From: Amycolatopsis marina
GTDB taxonomy: Bacteria > Actinomycetota > Actinomycetes > Mycobacteriales > Pseudonocardiaceae
Direction: 5' to 3'
Length of the DNA stretch: 64,000 nucleotides
NCBI RefSeq assembly: GCF_900111885.1
Contig: NZ_FOKG01000014.1
Coordinates: forward strand, 124,001 to 188,000
Below are positions 61,601-64,000 of this stretch, piece by piece (within the stretch, counting starts at the first letter, position 1; every line of letters begins with the position of its first letter). The notes below the pieces were generated by a model that saw nothing but the letters and a program-made list of their open reading frames with translations, made no database searches and was not told the DNA's origin. A program made the position numbers and the translations under genes.

Positions 61601-63773
61601 ACTCACCGACAGCAGTCCCGGAGCGAACGTCGACGCGTACGCGATGGGCTACAACGGGCTCAACCAGCTGGCGAAGGTGGAGGAGAAGCTGGCCGGGGCG
61701 GTGCAGAACACCACGGCATTCAGCTACGACCCGAACGGCAACCCGCTGAGCCGCGATCACGACACGCAGGACGCGGCGTTCGAGTACGACCCGCGGGATC
61801 TGGTGGCGAAGGTGACCAACACGGAGACCGGACAGGACCCGAAGGTCACCACCTACGGCTACACCGCGCGCGGGCAGGTGGACCTCGAGACCAAGGCCAA
61901 CGGCAACACCGTCGACTACGGCTACCACCTCGACGGGCAACTCGCCTCGCAGGTCGAGACCAAGGGCGACGGCACGCTGGTAGCGCAGCACTTCCTCGGC
62001 TACAACGCGAACGGGCATCGGATTCGGGATGCGTCGAAGGTCCAGAATGCCGATGATCACTCCGCGTATCTGGATGAGGTGCGGGAGTACGGGTATGACC
62101 CGCAGGACCGGATCGCGTCGGTGACGAAGAAGGCCGCCGGTACGGGGGCGGTGCTGGAGACCGAGACCTACGCCCACGACGCGAATTCCAACGTCATCGA
62201 CCAGACGGTCGACGGTACGACGACGACGTTCAACTACGACCGTAACCGTTTGTTGTCGGCGACGAGCGCCGGCACGACGGCGGCCTACAACTACGACCCG
62301 TACGGCCGGTTGAACACGGTGACCGCGGCGGGGCAGGTGATCGAGCGGCTCACCTACGACGGGTTCGACCGCACGATCGAGCACGAGAAGATCAACGACA
62401 CCGGCGGCCTGGACGCCACGACGTACGACTACGACCCACTGGACCGGACGACGACGAAGACGGCGGATGGGGAGACGACGGAGTTTGCCTACCTGGGGTT
62501 GACGGACAAGGTCGTCACTGAGGAGATTGGCGGGCAGGTTCAGCGTTCGTATGCCTACTCGGCGTGGGGTGCGCGGTTGTCGCAGGTCAAGCACGACACC
62601 GACGGCACGGGTCCGGAGGTCACCGAGGACTCGTTCTACGGCTACAACCCGCACACCGATGTGGAGACGTTGACCTCGGAGACGGGCGACACGCGGGCGA
62701 CCTACGGCTACACCGCCTACGGCAAGGACGACGAGGAAGCCTTCACCGGCATCGACAAGCCGGATGCGCAGAACCCGAGTGAGGAGCCGTACAACTTCTA
62801 CCGGTTCAACGGCAAACGTTGGGACCCCTCTTCGGGTTCGTACGATATGGGCTTCCGCGACTACAACCCCGGGTTGAACCGGTTCCTGACGCGGGACAGC
62901 TACAACGGGGCACTGGCTGACCTGGGGCTCGGCACCGACCCCTGGACCGGCAACCGCTACGCCTTCACCGGCGGCAACCCCATCAGCCGCATCGAAATCG
63001 ACGGACATCTACCAATGCCCATCGTCCAAGCGAAGCCAGACATCGAGGGAACGAAGCAACGAGTTGCTCAGGTGCAGGCCGCAGACAAGATCGATCAACC
63101 TGCCCTTGGTCGTGACCTAACCCAAGAAGAACAGCGTTCCTTACGCCCGCTCGGCTACGAGGGCGCCGGGAAGCTTTCAAAACTGGATGCCGTTGCGTTG
63201 GCAGGACAAAGCCAGATGGCCTGGCAAAAGGTATGCACGCTGATCAACCAAAGCCGGGATGGCTGCTACGCGGGCACCACAAGCCATCCTACGTTCGATG
63301 ATGCTAAACCGTTTGTGAAGCTTCTCTACGAGCTTTCTCCGTTCGCAGACGTTGCCGACTGTGTTGAAGGCAGCGCCGAGGGTTGCGCTTGGCTCGCCTC
63401 CAACATGATCCCCTTCTCAAAGGTAGCCAAGGGTGTAGGTAAGGTCGGAGGCGCGGTCGGCGCTGCAGGCGAAGTCGCGGATATGGCTCGCAGGGTCGAC
63501 GTGGAGAATCTCAAGATGACTAATTCGGTCGCCAATCATCTTGGTGATTATCTAAAGGACGGGAGGATGGCTCGCCCCTATATGAACTCTCCTCTAACTA
63601 TTCGAGAGATCGTTAGCGGAGGTAGTCCCGTCATCGACCCGGGTGGTGCCCCTAATTCCATCCGATGGGATGTCCCTGGTTCGTTCAGAGGATCTGCCGG
63701 CAACTGGGAACTCGTAGTGAACACGCAATCGAACACCATTTTACACTTTAACTTCACCACTGGCGGAAGCTGA
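55623..63773 (+). CDS. giant secreted RHS/YD-repeat protein with C-terminal toxin-like domain
   Basis: The 2716-residue protein has a signal peptide (about residues 9-38), a DNRLRE-type module (about 328-496, TWNSANQDFAEAG, VRNIAQSWVSGSAQNHGLML), an Fn3-like stretch (about 498-606), a second DNRLRE-like module (about 613-797), an Ig-like module, then an RHS shell of many YD repeats (about 1150-1835 and 1980-2360; YDANDNVTQSTAPNG, YTYDNVGNLVTVV) interrupted by a golvesin-type jelly roll (about 1837-1970). The RHS core ends RFNGKRWDPSSGSYDMGFRD, NPGLNRFLTRD, NPISRIEIDGH (about 2387-2460). The last 255 residues are an AT-richer tip with SPLTIREIVSGGSPV, RWDVPGSFRGSAGNWELVVN. ATG 55623 starts the signal peptide. 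The next gene overlaps as TGATG and is probably its immunity protein. Confidence 0.9.
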   Translation: MRSSRKRGFLSRALITALFVALLTVGMPVGPPVTSAGGTDLGLGRLWNSVVGLISPESAAAEPAPRAASAPEQPPEPPKRVKELVDKRSATTKVFAMSDGRTEVEISPEPRHFRDGDGWSDIDPTVIERARDGYRFGNDKNRFRSDFGDKSDRLVRFEAAGKQVALGIAGESRALSPRVQGDTVTYPDAFGNADLEYEVTGEALKERIVLPSPVGESVFRFTMRLGGVTARQQPDGSIGFFAKGAAGEHGPPLFVMPRPFMFDSSADQKSPHGKVFSDKVTQTVEQQGANITVTVAADKDWLAAPERRYPVVIDPTIKIEPTPTTGEDVQIWSDTPTRNDGSSYRLSVGTDPWGVARSLLKFDTSVVPAGTSLTSARLRTYYDSELHTAVNNVEIEARRITQAWSEDTATWNSANQDFAEAGLSTAVKQANKANVWHEFDVRNIAQSWVSGSAQNHGLMLKATDEALNRGGAIYQAAEFAYGGEVANRPKLVLTYGRPSVNLHYPTTIRSTGAELNWDPYVDPQPTNPADDVVEYQVHRTVYQAFTPSRYTLIAPLSPDATSFSDTTARPTPADSPDPFGAAYYYMIVAKTRDGQLIPGPTQVARLPKAGRVTQILQTSEATTLSSGQPDTNLDTFGGQKWLSAGIGSSTYATTRPVVNFPDLSSIPANARIEEAEVGLWGFYSWGSGARINVHQLDEPFVESEATWRRASAATAWTAGGGTYGTMADQLTTVTNDPKWNWWDVSGLVQSWVNDPASNHGMLVRLNDTAVEQRALFLSDEAAEPQLRPNLVVTYTEPTAESTYYAPDTPSMRMIPGDEYTVPVTLTNTTGATWSSGNRVLSYRWGLPDGTDVTTGGNRLETALPADVPPMGTVTVQARVKTPIQSAAGNKREQFVLSWDLRDTTDGSWLSGTGGIPALPQNVTVEDPTSDELGLEKFYSYVGKSTGAGSNVLVNQYAGNTVFSYDALSNPGRGLSTFLRMTYNSMDTSATSMGYGWSLAASGVTRLGTSLDLHPRGQDYPSLVTMPDGDGTSHEFTLNKHDSTDPAVWTYDKPAGVHLHLARVSGEDTSRRWMMTRPDRTKFFFDDEGWLSAVADRNGNTQNFTYTERKSNNQPRKFLAYVTDPAGRQSLTLDYWEKGETRNPKLLDMVQSVTDVSGRKVTFGYDDKGLLTEMVDGAGTPLAKTFRFAYDAEQGNKNVKLVAVTDPRGNTSDLAYYTAPEDPKDKWKAKTLTDRLGHDTGFAYADPDGSAGSEMTSTVTDAEGHNSSYRMDGYGRPTSTTNAKNETTAMTWDADNNVVSLTEDNGAVSTWTYDPKTGYPTSIRDAEAVANNTPPTTLEYRTALGGYTAELTGKVSPEGRRWAFGYDGNGNLTTVTDPKGVATPDVADDYRSVYTYDPHGQLLTSTDANGNTTTFADYHAAGYPRATTDALANTSTVGYDVRGNVVTATDAAGATTTAAYDVFGRPLETTVPKDADAGELITTPAPVYDANDNVTQSTAPNGATTTATYDPADQLTAATEPKDTPDGPERRSTFSYDTIGNLLAETQPLGTLTPADPDDFVTRYAYDEISQLTAATNAAGETISYTYDNVGNLVTVVDPRKNATTDAADYTTKIAYDRNHRQVSTTDALGHVTSQTYDLDGNVTTSTDAEKVTTTYVYDERSSVVEVRAPHATVDGKTVVRTTRVEYDQVGNQTRVITPRGVDTADDPDDFAARTVYDKLNRPIEKHSPHDPGDARYGTPDITRYAYDKVGNLAEVSAPPSAGQSVRNSTSYSYFDNGWIRGSTDPWDIATTYDYNNLGQQTARTFTSAGGSSARTMSWDYYPDGKLKSRSDDGVPVGKHVVLVDNSDTPNLKVAGNWATSSEGAGFQGYDYRTAPAGTGDASVTWTLNVPQDGDYEVFARYPGAQATNAPYTVRHSGGETTTAVNQTQQAGEWVSLGTHAFTKGNSHNVELTDKADGQVAADSVKLVRDNSGDTDTEAKTFSYTYDANANLTSLTDSSPGANVDAYAMGYNGLNQLAKVEEKLAGAVQNTTAFSYDPNGNPLSRDHDTQDAAFEYDPRDLVAKVTNTETGQDPKVTTYGYTARGQVDLETKANGNTVDYGYHLDGQLASQVETKGDGTLVAQHFLGYNANGHRIRDASKVQNADDHSAYLDEVREYGYDPQDRIASVTKKAAGTGAVLETETYAHDANSNVIDQTVDGTTTTFNYDRNRLLSATSAGTTAAYNYDPYGRLNTVTAAGQVIERLTYDGFDRTIEHEKINDTGGLDATTYDYDPLDRTTTKTADGETTEFAYLGLTDKVVTEEIGGQVQRSYAYSAWGARLSQVKHDTDGTGPEVTEDSFYGYNPHTDVETLTSETGDTRATYGYTAYGKDDEEAFTGIDKPDAQNPSEEPYNFYRFNGKRWDPSSGSYDMGFRDYNPGLNRFLTRDSYNGALADLGLGTDPWTGNRYAFTGGNPISRIEIDGHLPMPIVQAKPDIEGTKQRVAQVQAADKIDQPALGRDLTQEEQRSLRPLGYEGAGKLSKLDAVALAGQSQMAWQKVCTLINQSRDGCYAGTTSHPTFDDAKPFVKLLYELSPFADVADCVEGSAEGCAWLASNMIPFSKVAKGVGKVGGAVGAAGEVADMARRVDVENLKMTNSVANHLGDYLKDGRMARPYMNSPLTIREIVSGGSPVIDPGGAPNSIRWDVPGSFRGSAGNWELVVNTQSNTILHFNFTTGGS

Positions 63774-64000
63774 TGAAGATAAGATTAGAGAGCGGAAAGC
63801 CGCTTCAAGGTGCGCTGATTTACGAGGAGGCCGAGTATAGCTTTCGATTCGAGTCGAGCGACCTGGACGATCTCCGTTGCCGTATTGGTAATGCTGGGGT
63901 TGCGAGCCTTTCCGTTGGTACGCTTCAAATTGAAATGTCTGTCACCACAGGGCAACTCCTGTTTGCGTGGGGCTTACATCCAAAAGCGAACTGGATCGAG
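63773..64000 (+). CDS. probable immunity protein of the RHS toxin, N-terminal part
   Basis: The ATG overlaps the RHS stop (TGATG) and 76 codons run to the window edge. They read MKIRLESGKPLQGALIYEEA, EYSFRFESSDLDDLRCRIGN, AGVASLSVGTLQIEMSVTTG and LLFAWGLHPKANWIE, with no family recognised. AT-richer codons and tight coupling to a polymorphic-toxin tip are the usual signs of an immunity gene. The 3' end is outside the window, so its length is unknown. Function inferred from position. Confidence 0.65.
   Translation, partial: MKIRLESGKPLQGALIYEEAEYSFRFESSDLDDLRCRIGNAGVASLSVGTLQIEMSVTTGQLLFAWGLHPKANWIE

Noticed and set aside
61599-63008. 469-codon minus-strand open frame under the RHS core
   Set aside because: Same kind of shadow, with low-complexity Val/Arg text and no recognisable family.

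Overview
The window is a chromosomal segment of a high-GC actinomycete. G or C at most third codon positions, many GTG starts, GTGA/ATGA start-stop overlaps, an IdeR-type iron box, mycoredoxin-like and MsiK-like genes, and a geosmin synthase beside family 2B encapsulin shell genes all point to the Pseudonocardiaceae (Amycolatopsis, Saccharomonospora or Prauserella type). This placement is inferred from gene content. I saw no rRNA, tRNA, CRISPR array, prophage or intact insertion sequence.

Layout. 1-11.9 kb is mixed metabolism and regulation: a PucR tail, an XRE-cupin regulator, a methyltransferase with a DinB protein, a MarR regulator with its probable membrane target, a BASS transporter, a polyprenol-phosphomannose glycosyltransferase, an Ntn-hydrolase beside a GntR-TetR hybrid regulator, and an exported sugar module (Tat TIM barrel plus PQQ/PKD dehydrogenase). 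11.9-19.3 kb is a minus-strand operon of five genes: two family 2B encapsulin shell proteins with cyclic-nucleotide-binding-like domains, a polyprenyl diphosphate synthase, an IspH and a two-domain geosmin synthase. It covers precursor supply, FPP synthesis, cyclisation and a protein compartment in one transcription unit, and is the most striking system here. 19.8-23.7 kb holds a membrane and surface protein group, one member frameshifted. 24-27.5 kb has an MFS transporter, an ArsR/SRPBCC pair and a GH3 remnant. 27.5-31.9 kb is a 5-oxoproline module: an FCD-GntR regulator, pxpABC and an NRAMP-like permease, with the same operator-like element in front of pxpA and of the permease.

32-34.6 kb has a DUF427 protein, a MerT-like/glutaredoxin thiol-metal pair and an alpha/beta hydrolase. 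34.7-37.6 kb has an NTF2-like gene under a MerR/SoxR-type operator, an MsiK-type ABC ATPase and a divergent ROK regulator. 37.6-41.9 kb is a NarL two-component system next to YceI and an ABC-2 exporter. 41.9-44.3 kb holds VOC-TetR and Rossmann-TetR pairs. 44.3-46.6 kb holds His-rich membrane genes, a DUF1905 protein, a DeoR remnant and a YetF-like protein. 46.6-49.9 kb is a GAF regulator divergent from a flavin monooxygenase, followed by two large palindromes. 50.1-55.4 kb ends with a nucleoside deaminase, a GbsR-like regulator and an iron-siderophore ABC operon behind an IdeR box. 55.6-64 kb is one giant RHS/YD-repeat exported protein with a C-terminal toxin-like tip, overlapped by the start of a probable immunity gene cut by the window edge.

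Starts were chosen from reading frame, ribosome-binding sites and family length. Functions are family-level assignments made by reading the translations; no database search was run.
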